Assembly: GCA_902789555.1 (NCBI GenBank)
Contig: CADAOF010000018.1
Span: 1-32,756 of the forward strand
Direction: 5' to 3'
Source: an uncultured Lachnospiraceae bacterium
GTDB taxonomy: Bacteria > Bacillota > Clostridia > Lachnospirales > Lachnospiraceae
Length of the DNA: 32,756 bases
Shown: piece after piece, positions 24,119-31,838 of the stretch
Layout of the letters: every line of letters starts with the position of its first letter
Position numbering within the stretch: the stretch's first letter is position 1
The notes under the pieces: model-generated
The model's input: the letters and a program-made list of their open reading frames with translations, nothing else
Told to the model about the DNA's origin: nothing
Databases searched by the model: none
Translations under genes and position numbers: made by a program

Positions 24119-24130
24119 TGTTTTTCTCCC

Positions 24131-24997
24131 TTAGTGATAATATTTATCATAAAATTCGGGCAATGAGGCTCTGCCCATTAGGTTATGGGTCTCGACGGCG
24201 TCCGTCATCCTGTCACGGTACCCCAGCGTCGACCCGGTTCTCTTCAGTTCTTCAAACAGTTCCATCATTGCCTTCCTTGCCGCAAGGAGGGCCGCCATGG
24301 GGGACAATCCCGCCTTGTACCCGAGGTCCTTCAGTTCGGGCATGGGGCGCGTTGCCGGAAATCCCTTTTCGTTCATGTTCACCAGAAGGCCGATATTGCA
24401 TTCCTTCGCTATCCTGACGAGCTGTTCCATGTTCTTCGTCCCGTCAATGTAAGCATAGTCTGCTCCGGCTTCCTTCACCAGGTTTACCCGTCTGATGCTC
24501 TCATCGATGCCGCCTTCGGGATCCATGTTGGCAACGGTGCGATAAATGATGACGAAATCCTCTGATACGGCATCCCGCATGGCTCTGATCTTCGGCGCCA
24601 TCAGTTCCCACGGGATGGTTACGGAATCTTTCGGCTTCAAGGCCGGCAGGACCTTATCGTCCAGCTGAACGCCTGCGACACCGATTCTGTCCAGTGTCCT
24701 GCCGATCGTTGCAGCGTGCAGGGCGTTTCCGTATCCGTTGTCAACGTCAACGATAAGCGGTGCTTCTATCGTATCGACGACGTATTCCGAGGCGTCCGCC
24801 ACCTCTTTCGGATACAGAAATCCCAGATCAGGTTTGCCCATACGGGCGATCTGGATGGATCCTCCGGACAGAAATTGTGCCTCAAACCCGGCTTCTTTGG
24901 CGATTTTCGCGCTGAAACAGTCGAAGATGCCCGGCAGGAGCAGAAAATCGTCAGCTTCCATCAGTTCTCTGAATCTTTTTGCGTATTGGTTGCTCAT
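24131..24997 (-). CDS. Isocitrate lyase/PEP mutase superfamily enzyme, atypical
   Basis: This 288-residue protein has the TIM-barrel pattern of the superfamily: LLPGIFDCFSAKIAKEAGFE, then GGS, and VDVDNGYGNA with the metal-binding aspartates. The lyase motif K(K/R)CGH is absent. That position reads LDDKVLPALKPKDS, closer to PEP mutase and phosphonopyruvate hydrolase (EDKxFPKxNS). A following arginine (IIYRTVAN) is kept, but the usual ARTD/ARVE acid is not. It may cleave or rearrange a 2-oxo or hydroxy dicarboxylate, but no activity can be assigned. AGGAGG precedes the ATG. It is the first gene of the operon divergent from lysR. Confidence 0.85.
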   Translation of the reverse strand: MSNQYAKRFRELMEADDFLLLPGIFDCFSAKIAKEAGFEAQFLSGGSIQIARMGKPDLGFLYPKEVADASEYVVDTIEAPLIVDVDNGYGNALHAATIGRTLDRIGVAGVQLDDKVLPALKPKDSVTIPWELMAPKIRAMRDAVSEDFVIIYRTVANMDPEGGIDESIRRVNLVKEAGADYAYIDGTKNMEQLVRIAKECNIGLLVNMNEKGFPATRPMPELKDLGYKAGLSPMAALLAARKAMMELFEELKRTGSTLGYRDRMTDAVETHNLMGRASLPEFYDKYYH

Positions 24998-25043
24998 TGT
25001 TCCTCCTTCCGGATAATTTACGTGCGATTTAATACTTTATTTA

Positions 25044-25073
25044 TATATTCCCATCAATGCCGGTCTGCGTCAA
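25044..25073 (-). promoter_or_regulatory. Candidate promoter of the LysR-linked operon
   Basis: On the minus strand TTGACG (25068-25073) and AATATA (25044-25049) are 18 bases apart, giving a start near 25037. This puts the T-N11-A palindrome at about -66, where LysR regulators normally bind. A second option is TTGATG (25052-25057) with TATTAA (25029-25034), 17 bases apart. Weak boxes are expected for an activator-dependent promoter. Confidence 0.5.
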
Positions 25074-25095
25074 ACGCGTAATAATGAAACCTGTT

Positions 25096-25110
25096 ATAAG
25101 TGATACTTAT
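25096..25110. promoter_or_regulatory. LysR-type operator, T-N11-A palindrome
   Basis: ATAAGTGATACTTAT is a perfect 6-base inverted repeat around a 3-base centre and contains the T-N11-A form of LysR-type boxes. It lies in the 162-base gap between lysR and the divergent operon, about 66 bases before the likely operon start and 50 bases before the lysR ATG. It may serve both activation of the operon and control of lysR itself. Confidence 0.7.
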
Positions 25111-25112
25111 GC

Positions 25113-25141
25113 TTGCGCATATGAAGAAGATAAGGTAAACT
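25113..25141 (+). promoter_or_regulatory. Weak candidate promoter of lysR
   Basis: TTGCGC (25113-25118) and TAAACT (25136-25141) are 17 bases apart on the plus strand. The predicted start would fall on the SD (25148-25152), leaving almost no leader, so the true start may differ. A TATGCT overlapping the operator end (25108-25113) is another possible -10 box and would fit autorepression. Confidence 0.3.
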
Positions 25142-25159
25142 GAATTCGGAGGTGGGAGC

Positions 25160-26053
25160 ATGAACATCTGGGAACTGAATTACTTCATCTGCATCGCCGA
25201 CCAGAAAAGCCTGACCAGGGCAGCGGAAAAGCTGTTCCTCTCACAATCTGCCCTGAGCCAGTATCTGAAGAAAACGGAAGAACGGATGGGCTGTGCTCTT
25301 TTCGTTCGGAACGGACGCGAGCTGGTTCTCACGGATGCAGGCCGGATATACTACAAAAGTGCTTCAGAAATCCTGAACATGGCAAATAAGACCATGGAAG
25401 AGATCAACGCGTTAAACGACATCGGAAAAAAGACGATCACCATCGGCATAACGGGAGCGAAAACGCTCTTATTCACGTCCCGCGTGGTCGAACATATCCA
25501 ATCTGCCTTTTCCGACTATCGGGTCCGTTATGTTCAGGATGAGATGACCAATCTCTGTGCACAGGTCAAGGCACGCCAGATCACCTGTGCCCTCGGTGCG
25601 ATCAATTTTCAGACAGGGGTCGAATCAGTCCGTTTGTCGAGCCAGCCTTTGGCACTTTACGTTTCCCGATTCTGCGGCGGATATGAGTCTCTTGATTCCG
25701 ATGAAGAAATGAATATCAATTCTTTTCCGAAAATGCGCTTTATCCTGCTGCATGCGGGTACTGTTCACCGTCAGCTCGTAGACCGTTATTTTACGGAGTA
25801 CGGCTATACTCCTGTCATTTTTGCCGAGAGCCGTGATTATGAAACCATTTACAATACGGTCAACACCTCCCCAGTGGCAACGATTGCTTCCGTCAGCCAT
25901 CACGGCAACATGCCGGATGCCCATATGATCCGCCTGATCCATCCCCCGAAATATGAATTAGGAATCATATATCCGGAGCACGAACCTCTGTCGCCGTATC
26001 TCAAAGCATTTATTGAAGCAGCTGTCGAAATGCGAGGTTCGTTCGGCGAATGA
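25160..26053 (+). CDS. LysR family transcriptional regulator
   Basis: This 297-residue regulator has the N-terminal winged helix-turn-helix of LysR proteins (about 1-60: LNYFICIADQKSLTRAAEKL, then LFLSQSALSQYLKKTEE) and a linker helix to about residue 88. The effector domain begins near KKTITIGITGAKTLL. GGAGG seven bases before the ATG supports the start. It is divergent from the five-gene operon and separated from it by a T-N11-A palindrome, so it very probably senses an operon substrate or intermediate. The regulator itself does not reveal the ligand. Confidence 0.95.
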   Translation: MNIWELNYFICIADQKSLTRAAEKLFLSQSALSQYLKKTEERMGCALFVRNGRELVLTDAGRIYYKSASEILNMANKTMEEINALNDIGKKTITIGITGAKTLLFTSRVVEHIQSAFSDYRVRYVQDEMTNLCAQVKARQITCALGAINFQTGVESVRLSSQPLALYVSRFCGGYESLDSDEEMNINSFPKMRFILLHAGTVHRQLVDRYFTEYGYTPVIFAESRDYETIYNTVNTSPVATIASVSHHGNMPDAHMIRLIHPPKYELGIIYPEHEPLSPYLKAFIEAAVEMRGSFGE

Positions 26054-26066
26054 ACGCCGTTTTTTT
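26044..26066 (+). terminator. Short intrinsic terminator overlapping the lysR stop codon
   Basis: CGGCG (26044-26048) and CGCCG (26055-26059) form a 5-base-pair stem with a 6-base loop followed by seven T (26060-26066). The lysR TGA (26051-26053) lies in the loop. The stem is short, so termination may be partial. Confidence 0.55.
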
Positions 26067-26108
26067 GCAGCAGGTACGGATGGTTTTCAGACAGACATTT
26101 ATTCTCTC

Positions 26109-26137
26109 TTTACCTTCCGCCGTTTTTTTGCTATACT
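26109..26137 (+). promoter_or_regulatory. Sigma-A promoter of glgB
   Basis: TTTACC (26109-26114) and TATACT (26132-26137) are 17 bases apart, giving a start near 26144 and a leader of about 16 bases that contains the SD AAAGGAG. Confidence 0.65.
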
Positions 26138-26159
26138 GTTACGCAGCAAAGGAGACGCC

Positions 26160-28025
26160 ATGTTTTCGGATCTGGACAATTATTTATTCAAGCAAGGCAC
26201 GCATTACGAATTATATGAAAAGATGGGCGCGCATCCCCTCGAGGGCGGCGGTTTTCACGTCGCCGTCTGGGCACCGCACGCCGACTCCGTTTCACTGCTT
26301 TATGACGGCAACGGCTGGAATCCGGATGCCACCCCGCTTCCGCGTACCGAAGGCACCGACGTGTTCGAGGCCGACATCCCGGATGCCCGCGAGGGGCAGT
26401 GCTATAAGTTCCAGATCAAAACGCGCGACGGCCGCTATCTGAAGAAGGCCGACCCCTATGCCTTCCGGGCGGAATGCCGTCCCGGCACCGCCTCCCGTTT
26501 CTACGCGCCGCATTACGAATTCACCGACGGCGAGTGGATGGCGCGCCGTGCCGCCTCGGATCCCGTGCACGAGGCCATGAGCATCTATGAATGCCACCCG
26601 GCTTCCTGGATGCGCCACTGGGAGACTGACGACGAGGGGTTCTACAACTTCTCCGAGCTGGCCGACCGGCTGGTGAAGTACGTAAAGGACATGGGCTATA
26701 CCCATATCGAGCTGATCGGGCTCGCGGAGTATCCCTTCGACGCCTCCTGGGGCTATCAGGTGACCGGCTACTTTGCGCCGACCGCCCGTCTCGGTTCCCC
26801 GGACGACTTCAAGCATTTCGTCGACGCCTGCCATAACAACGGCATCGGCATCATCATGGACTGGGTCCCGGCGCACTTCCCGCGCGACGATTTCGGTCTT
26901 GCCGATTTCGACGGCGAACCGCTCTACGAGCATCCGGATCCCCGTCTCGGCGAACATCCCGACTGGGGCACCAAGATCTTCAACTACGGCTATCCCGCCG
27001 TCGCCAATTTCCTGATTGCAAATGCGCTCTACTGGCTCCGCGAGTACCACATCGACGGGCTCCGCGTGGACGCCGTCGCCTCCATGCTCTATCTGGATTA
27101 CGGCAGGAAGGACGGTCAGTGGGTCGCGAACCGCTACGGCGGCAACCAGAACCTGGAGGCCATCGAATTCTTCCGCCATCTGAACAGCGTCGTGCACGGC
27201 GGCTTCCCCGGCGTCGTCACGATCGCAGAGGAAAGCACCGCCTGGCCGAAGGTGACCGGCGCGCCCGAAGACGGCGGCCTCGGTTTCACATTCAAGTGGA
27301 ACATGGGCTGGATGCACGACTTCCTGAACTACATGAAGCAGGATCCGCTGTTCCGCAAGTTCCACCACAATGACATGACTTTTGCGATGTCATACTCGGA
27401 GGCCGAGAACTTCATCCTCCCGATCTCGCACGACGAGGTTGTCCACCTCAAGTGTTCCATGTTCGAGAAGATGCCCGGCTACGAGATCGACAAGTACAAG
27501 AACCTGAAGTGCGCCTACGCCTTCATGATCGGCCATCCCGGCAAGAAGCTCCTCTTCATGGGGCAGGAATTCGGCCAGCGCCGTGAATGGAGCGAAGGCC
27601 GCGAGCTTGACTGGTTCATGCTTGGGGATGAGCGCAATCAGGATCTGAAGAAATTCGTCCGTGACCTGCTGCATCTCTACCGCCGCTCGCACGCACTCTG
27701 GCAGGAAGACCGGGGCTTTGCCGGCTTTGAATGGCTGGGCGTCGACGACTCTTCACGCAGCATCTTCAGCTTCGCCCGCTACAGCCATGACCGCCGCCAC
27801 CCGCTGATCTTCACCGTAAACTTCACACCTATGGAACGCAGTGATTACCGTCTGGGCGTGCCCGCGAAGGGACACTACGAACTGGTCCTTGACGAGACCC
27901 ATGGACTGATCCCGCAGAAGGACCGTCCGGTCTTTGCCGCGGAAGACATTTCCGCAGACAACCGTTATCAGTCGATCGCCTACCCGCTCCCCGCTTACGG
28001 GATCGCGGTCTTCCGCAGAAAGTAA
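26160..28025 (+). CDS. glgB: 1,4-alpha-glucan branching enzyme GlgB
   Basis: This 621-residue GH13 enzyme makes the alpha-1,6 branches of glycogen. An N-terminal CBM48-like domain (FHVAVWAPHADSVSLLYDGN) comes first. The barrel follows, with YTHIELIGLAEYPFD, GIIMDWVPAHF, the nucleophile region IDGLRVDAVASMLY (D304), the acid/base region TIAEEST (E357/E358) and SHDEVVH (D425). A C-terminal beta domain ends the protein. The frame is open upstream, but GGAG before the ATG at 26160, the promoter just before it and the family N-terminus all support this start. No other glycogen gene is in the window. Confidence 0.96.
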   Translation: MFSDLDNYLFKQGTHYELYEKMGAHPLEGGGFHVAVWAPHADSVSLLYDGNGWNPDATPLPRTEGTDVFEADIPDAREGQCYKFQIKTRDGRYLKKADPYAFRAECRPGTASRFYAPHYEFTDGEWMARRAASDPVHEAMSIYECHPASWMRHWETDDEGFYNFSELADRLVKYVKDMGYTHIELIGLAEYPFDASWGYQVTGYFAPTARLGSPDDFKHFVDACHNNGIGIIMDWVPAHFPRDDFGLADFDGEPLYEHPDPRLGEHPDWGTKIFNYGYPAVANFLIANALYWLREYHIDGLRVDAVASMLYLDYGRKDGQWVANRYGGNQNLEAIEFFRHLNSVVHGGFPGVVTIAEESTAWPKVTGAPEDGGLGFTFKWNMGWMHDFLNYMKQDPLFRKFHHNDMTFAMSYSEAENFILPISHDEVVHLKCSMFEKMPGYEIDKYKNLKCAYAFMIGHPGKKLLFMGQEFGQRREWSEGRELDWFMLGDERNQDLKKFVRDLLHLYRRSHALWQEDRGFAGFEWLGVDDSSRSIFSFARYSHDRRHPLIFTVNFTPMERSDYRLGVPAKGHYELVLDETHGLIPQKDRPVFAAEDISADNRYQSIAYPLPAYGIAVFRRK

Positions 28026-28058
28026 GCGCGGCACCACTCTGACAGAGGGAGAAAATGC

Positions 28059-28502
28059 ATGGAATATTTTATTTTTATCATCGTCATCATCGTCGTCGTG
28101 CTTAAGCAGATCAAGAAGATGAATGCGGGCAGCGGATCCGGAAATTCACAGCAGTCCGCAGCTTCCCGTTCGCCGCAGAGTTCGGCCGCATCACGCCCTT
28201 CGCAGCCGGCTTACCGTACCGCGGGGACGAATGCGCAGCGCTACGCAGGTTCCTCGAACGCGGGAGGTTTCGGCCGTACGAACTACCGCAGCGTGGGCTC
28301 CGCCAATATCACCCGCGACGGCCGCGTATACGCTTCGATCGACTTCGACAACACGCACTATCACGCCGAGGGCTTCGATTTCGACTGCTGCATCAGCTTC
28401 AAGGGTCTGCCTCCGGGAACGGATGAGCTGGCCGTGCTGATCGCTTCGAACAACCGCCACGAGCGTGAGCTTGCGAAGCTCATGAAAGAGCGCCAAGCAT
28501 AA
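28059..28502 (+). CDS. Small membrane-anchored protein of unknown function
   Basis: This 147-residue protein starts with a hydrophobic helix (about residues 3-16, YFIFIIVIIVVVL), then KQIKK and a low-complexity Ser/Gln/Ala/Pro-rich linker (about 22-75). A compact C-terminal part of about 65 residues follows, beginning near ITRDGRVYASIDF. The charge pattern favours an N-terminal anchor with the rest in the cytoplasm, but the opposite is possible. GGGAG precedes the ATG. It lies 33 bases after glgB and is probably co-transcribed. I do not recognise the family. Confidence 0.75.
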   Translation: MEYFIFIIVIIVVVLKQIKKMNAGSGSGNSQQSAASRSPQSSAASRPSQPAYRTAGTNAQRYAGSSNAGGFGRTNYRSVGSANITRDGRVYASIDFDNTHYHAEGFDFDCCISFKGLPPGTDELAVLIASNNRHERELAKLMKERQA

Positions 28503-28514
28503 TGCTTCGATACG

Positions 28515-28552
28515 AAAAAAAGACCGCAGATCCGTCGGATCTGCGGTCTTTT
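28515..28552. terminator. Bidirectional intrinsic terminator
   Basis: A long stem (GACCGCAGATCC / GGATCTGCGGTC, about 28522-28548) with a 3-base loop is flanked by AAAAAAA on the left and TTTT on the right. It can therefore stop the glgB unit on the plus strand and the convergent gamma-glutamyltransferase gene on the minus strand. Confidence 0.92.
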
Positions 28553-28570
28553 CATGATGCTGCGGTATGA

Positions 28571-30181
28571 TCACCACGCTGCAACGCAGCCGTCAGCCCT
28601 CGGTTCCGTCGCGCCCGCGAGCACGCCTTCGTCATTCCGCAGGATGATCTGCCCGCGGCCGAAGATCAGCGTATCCGGGTTGCGGACGATGTCATGTCCG
28701 CGCGCGGCCAGCGCCCGGGCGATCTCCTCGGGCACCGAAGGCTCGAGTTCGACCCGCTTCTCCCTGATCCACTGCCAGCGCGGCCTGTCCAGGGCTTCCT
28801 GCGGATTCATGCCGAAATCAAGCAGGTTCGTCACCACCTGGAGCTGTCCCTGCGGCTGCATGAAGCCGCCCATGACGCCGAACGGTCCGAGCGCCCTGCC
28901 GTTCCGGGTCAGGAAGCCCGGAATGATCGTATGGAAGGACTGCTTGCCCGGTGCGAGTACGTTCGGGCTTTCCGGGTCCAGCGAGAAGCCGAAACCGCGG
29001 TCCTGCAGGGAGATGCCCGTCCCGGGGATCACGATGCCCGAGCCGAAGCCCTTGAAGTTGCTCTGGATGAGCGAAACCATGTTGCCGTCGCTGTCTGCCG
29101 TGCACAAATAAATGGTTCCCGAAGAGGTCGGATCACCGGCCGTCGGCAGGACCGCCTCCTCCCCGATCAGCGCGCGGCGCCCCGCCGCGTACTTCTCCGA
29201 GAGCAGGACGTCCACGGAAGCCTTCATGGTGCGGGGATCCGAGATGTGCTTAAGACCGTCTTCGTAGCCCAGCTTCAGTGCCTCGATGATCTTGTGGAAG
29301 TTCTCCTCCGAATCCGGATGCTCCCTGTCCAGTTCCATCCCGTTCAGGATCGCGAGCGCCATCAGGACGACCATGCCGTCGCCGTTCGGCGGCATTTCCC
29401 AGACGTCCGTGCCGCGGTAATTCACATGCACCGGATCCACCCATCGCGGCGCGTAGGCGTTCATGTCTTCCCTGCGGATCCAGCCGCCGGTCTTCCGCGA
29501 GAACGCGTCGATCGCTTCGGCATACTCGCCGCGGTAGAACGCTTCGCCCTTCGTTTCGGCAATGCGGCGGAGGGTCTGCGCCATCTCCGGGCTGTTCCAG
29601 ATCTCGCCGGGCTCCGGCGCATGGCCTTTCGGCGCGAACATCTCCTCCCAGGGACGGAACTCGTCACCTTCCAGCTTCGTAAAAATGTCATAGCCCTGCT
29701 TCCAGAGCTGCGAGATCACCGGGGTGACCGCGTAGCCTTTCTCCGCGTATTCGATCGCGGGCTGCAGGACTTCCGCAAAAGGCAGTTTCCCGAAGCGCTC
29801 CGAAAGCGCTGCCCAGCCGGCCACCGCGCCGGGCACCATCACCGGGATCCAACCGCGCGCCGGCATCTTCTCATGGCCGAGCGCCCTGACCGCTTCAGCG
29901 GTGATGCCCTTCGGCGAATAGCCGCTTGCGTTCAGGCCGTAGAGCTTTCCGTTCATCCACACCTGCGTGAAGCTGTCCGAGCCAAGGCCGTTCTGCGCCG
30001 GCTCCACGACCGTCATGCAGGCAGCCGCCGCGATCGCGGCGTCCACGGCGTTTCCGCCCTTTTTCAGCATGTCAAGGCCGGCCTGCGCTGCCAGCGGCTG
30101 CGAGGTCGCTGCCATGCCGCGCGTCGCATAGACCAGACCTCGGCGGGAAGGATAGCGGTAGTTGTTCGCGTCAAATTTCAT
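28571..30181 (-). CDS. Gamma-glutamyltransferase family protein, cytoplasmic form
   Basis: This protein of about 536 residues belongs to the Ntn-hydrolase gamma-glutamyltransferase family, which cleaves gamma-glutamyl bonds as in glutathione. The large-subunit start (GMAATSQPLAAQAGLDMLKK, then GGNAVDAAIAAA) is typical. The self-cleaving Thr should be the T of GTIYLCTADSDGN, aligned with TTHYSVVDKDGN of the E. coli enzyme; the next His is changed to Tyr/Leu. PGKQSFHTIIPG and GVMGGFMQPQGQLQV follow. There is no signal peptide, unlike periplasmic GGT, so it resembles intracellular Firmicute relatives with uncertain substrates. The ATG at 30181 has GAGG six bases upstream; an ATG four codons earlier is possible. 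I find no clear separate promoter. Confidence 0.9.
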   Translation of the reverse strand: MKFDANNYRYPSRRGLVYATRGMAATSQPLAAQAGLDMLKKGGNAVDAAIAAAACMTVVEPAQNGLGSDSFTQVWMNGKLYGLNASGYSPKGITAEAVRALGHEKMPARGWIPVMVPGAVAGWAALSERFGKLPFAEVLQPAIEYAEKGYAVTPVISQLWKQGYDIFTKLEGDEFRPWEEMFAPKGHAPEPGEIWNSPEMAQTLRRIAETKGEAFYRGEYAEAIDAFSRKTGGWIRREDMNAYAPRWVDPVHVNYRGTDVWEMPPNGDGMVVLMALAILNGMELDREHPDSEENFHKIIEALKLGYEDGLKHISDPRTMKASVDVLLSEKYAAGRRALIGEEAVLPTAGDPTSSGTIYLCTADSDGNMVSLIQSNFKGFGSGIVIPGTGISLQDRGFGFSLDPESPNVLAPGKQSFHTIIPGFLTRNGRALGPFGVMGGFMQPQGQLQVVTNLLDFGMNPQEALDRPRWQWIREKRVELEPSVPEEIARALAARGHDIVRNPDTLIFGRGQIILRNDEGVLAGATEPRADGCVAAW

Positions 30182-30198
30182 CTTCTTCCTCATTTCTT

Positions 30199-30245
30199 AA
30201 AAAAGAGCCCCCAAAGCAGATCGTGATGACTCTGTTCCGGAGGCA
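30199..30245 (-). terminator. Intrinsic terminator of serS
   Basis: On the minus strand a stem of about 13 base pairs with G-T pairs and one mismatch joins GCCTCCGGAACAG to CTGCTTTGGGGGC and is followed by TCTTTTTT. It lies 17 bases after the serS stop and only about 18 bases before the gamma-glutamyltransferase start, so that gene may depend on read-through or on a promoter I could not identify. Confidence 0.7.
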
Positions 30246-30262
30246 TGCCGCGAGGGCGGCGC

Positions 30263-31543
30263 TTATCTCAGTTCTTCCTTGCCGCCCATGTAGGGACGCA
30301 GGACTTCGGGGATGCGGACGCTGCCGTCTTCGCGCAGGTTGTTCTCCAGGAAGGCGATAAGCATGCGCGGCGGCGCGACCACGGTGTTGTTCAGGGTGTG
30401 GGGAAGGTAGGTCCTGCCGTCTTCGCCCTTCACGCGGATCTTCAGGCGGCGGGCCTGGGCATCGCCCAGGTTCGAGCAGGAACAGACCTCGAAATACTTC
30501 TGCTGGCGGGGGCTCCAGGCCTCGATGTCGCAGGATTTGACCTTCAGGTCGGCCAGGTCGCCGGAGCAGCACTCCAGCTGGCGGACCGGGATGTCGAGCG
30601 AGCGGAAGAGCTCCACGCTCCATTTCCACATCTGCTCATACCAGTTCATGGAATCCTCGGGCTTGCAGACCACGATCATCTCCTGCTTTTCGAACTGATG
30701 GATGCGGTAGACGCCGCGCTCCTCGATGCCGTGTGAGCCCTTCTCCTTGCGGAAGCACGGGCTGTAGGAGGTCAGGGTCTGCGGAAGAGACGCTTCCGGC
30801 AAGATCTGATCGATGAACTTGCCGATCATCGAGTGCTCGGAAGTACCGATCAGGTAGAGGTCCTCGCCTTCGATCTTGTACATCATGGCGTCCATGTCGG
30901 TCTGGCTCATCACGCCTTCGACCACGTTCCCGTGGATCATGAACGGCGGCACGCAGAAAATGAAGCCCTTGTTGATCATGAAGTCGCGGGCGTAGGCCAG
31001 GACCGCTTCATGCAGGCGCGCGATGTCGCCCATCAGATAATAGAAACCGCTGCCGGAAACGCGCCCCGCCGCTTCCATGTCGACGCCGTTAAAGCGTTCC
31101 ATGATCTCGGTGTGGTAGGGGATCGGGAAATCCGGGACCTTCGGTTCGCCGAAGCGCTGCACTTCCACATTCTCGCTGTCGTCCTTGCCGATCGGGACGG
31201 AAGGATCGATGATGTTCGGGATCTGCAGCATGACCTTGTGCAGTTCGGCTTCCACCTCTTTCTCGCGGGCGCTCAGCTCTTCGATGCGGGCAGCGTCGGC
31301 GGCGACTTCGGCTTTCACGGCGTTCGCTTCTTCGCGTTTGCCCTGACCCATCAGCTTGCCGATCTCCTTGGACAGGCGGTTGCGGGTCGCGCGCAGGTCT
31401 TCGACCTCCTGCTTGATCGCGCGGTTTTCCTTATCCAGAGCGACTGCCTCGTCCACGAGCGGGAGCTTCTGATCCTGGAATTTATTGCGAATGTTCTGCC
31501 TGACGACTTCCGGGTTTTCCCGGACGAACTTGATGTCTAACAT
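30263..31543 (-). CDS. serS: Serine-tRNA ligase
   Basis: This 426-residue class II synthetase charges tRNA-Ser. The N-terminal tRNA-binding coiled coil (about 25-105) is followed by the catalytic domain. That domain has GSGFYYLMGD, the motif 2 region SPCFRKEKGSHGIEERGVYR, QFEKQEM and the motif 3 region NNTVVAPPRMLIAFLENN. The serine-site loop reads LIGTSEHSMIGKF, where most SerRS have LIPTAE; the T-x-E contact is kept (T-S-E). AAGGAG five bases before the ATG supports the start. It is a single-gene unit with its own strong promoter; I see no T-box in the short leader. Confidence 0.97.
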   Translation of the reverse strand: MLDIKFVRENPEVVRQNIRNKFQDQKLPLVDEAVALDKENRAIKQEVEDLRATRNRLSKEIGKLMGQGKREEANAVKAEVAADAARIEELSAREKEVEAELHKVMLQIPNIIDPSVPIGKDDSENVEVQRFGEPKVPDFPIPYHTEIMERFNGVDMEAAGRVSGSGFYYLMGDIARLHEAVLAYARDFMINKGFIFCVPPFMIHGNVVEGVMSQTDMDAMMYKIEGEDLYLIGTSEHSMIGKFIDQILPEASLPQTLTSYSPCFRKEKGSHGIEERGVYRIHQFEKQEMIVVCKPEDSMNWYEQMWKWSVELFRSLDIPVRQLECCSGDLADLKVKSCDIEAWSPRQQKYFEVCSCSNLGDAQARRLKIRVKGEDGRTYLPHTLNNTVVAPPRMLIAFLENNLREDGSVRIPEVLRPYMGGKEELR

Positions 31544-31575
31544 GGCTTCTCCTTAATGGTAAATAGTCGTCTCGA

Positions 31576-31604
31576 ATTATCCGCCTTTCCCGGGCTTTTG
31601 TCAA
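31576..31604 (-). promoter_or_regulatory. Sigma-A promoter of serS
   Basis: On the minus strand a perfect TTGACA (31599-31604) and GATAAT (31576-31581) are 17 bases apart, giving a start near 31569 and a leader of about 25 bases. The leader is too short for a T-box riboswitch. Confidence 0.88.
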
Positions 31605-31710
31605 GCGACCCGCGGGAAAATCAGCCGCCATCGTAAAAAAAGAAACATCTTTCCGCCGGAAAACCGTCCGAAATCGCGGAAAAAGCAGGATTTTTCAGGC
31701 AAAAAGGCGT

Positions 31711-31739
31711 TGACAAGCGGAAAGCCCTTGCGTATAATA
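31711..31739 (+). promoter_or_regulatory. Consensus sigma-A promoter of rplM-rpsI
   Basis: TTGACA (31711-31716) and TATAAT (31734-31739) are perfect consensus boxes with a 17-base spacer. It is divergent from the serS promoter; the AT-rich 106 bases between the two -35 boxes hold no gene. Confidence 0.95.
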
Positions 31740-31745
31740 ATCAGG

Positions 31746-31838
31746 CGCGGCAAAAAAGGACGGATATACCATGCCCCGGTGACGCCTCTTTGGACACGCA
31801 CAGAAACATCGAATATTCATTATTATAGGAGGCTCACC
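31746..31838 (+). promoter_or_regulatory. Untranslated leader of rplM, possible L13 autoregulatory RNA
   Basis: About 93 bases lie between the predicted start and the rplM ATG, with short GC-rich pairing segments in the first half (for example GGCG near 31744 with CGCC near 31783) and SD ATAGGAGG near the end. L13 leader RNAs that repress this operon are known in Firmicutes. I could not confirm the conserved structure by eye, so this is a pointer only. Confidence 0.3.

Noticed and set aside
26292-27368. A 358-codon minus-strand frame
   Set aside because: It is antisense to glgB, has no SD and no recognisable domain.
28694-30226. A 510-codon plus-strand frame
   Set aside because: It is the shadow of the gamma-glutamyltransferase gene, which has strong family motifs.
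31544-31575. T-box riboswitch for serS
   Set aside because: The leader from the clear promoter is only about 25 bases.
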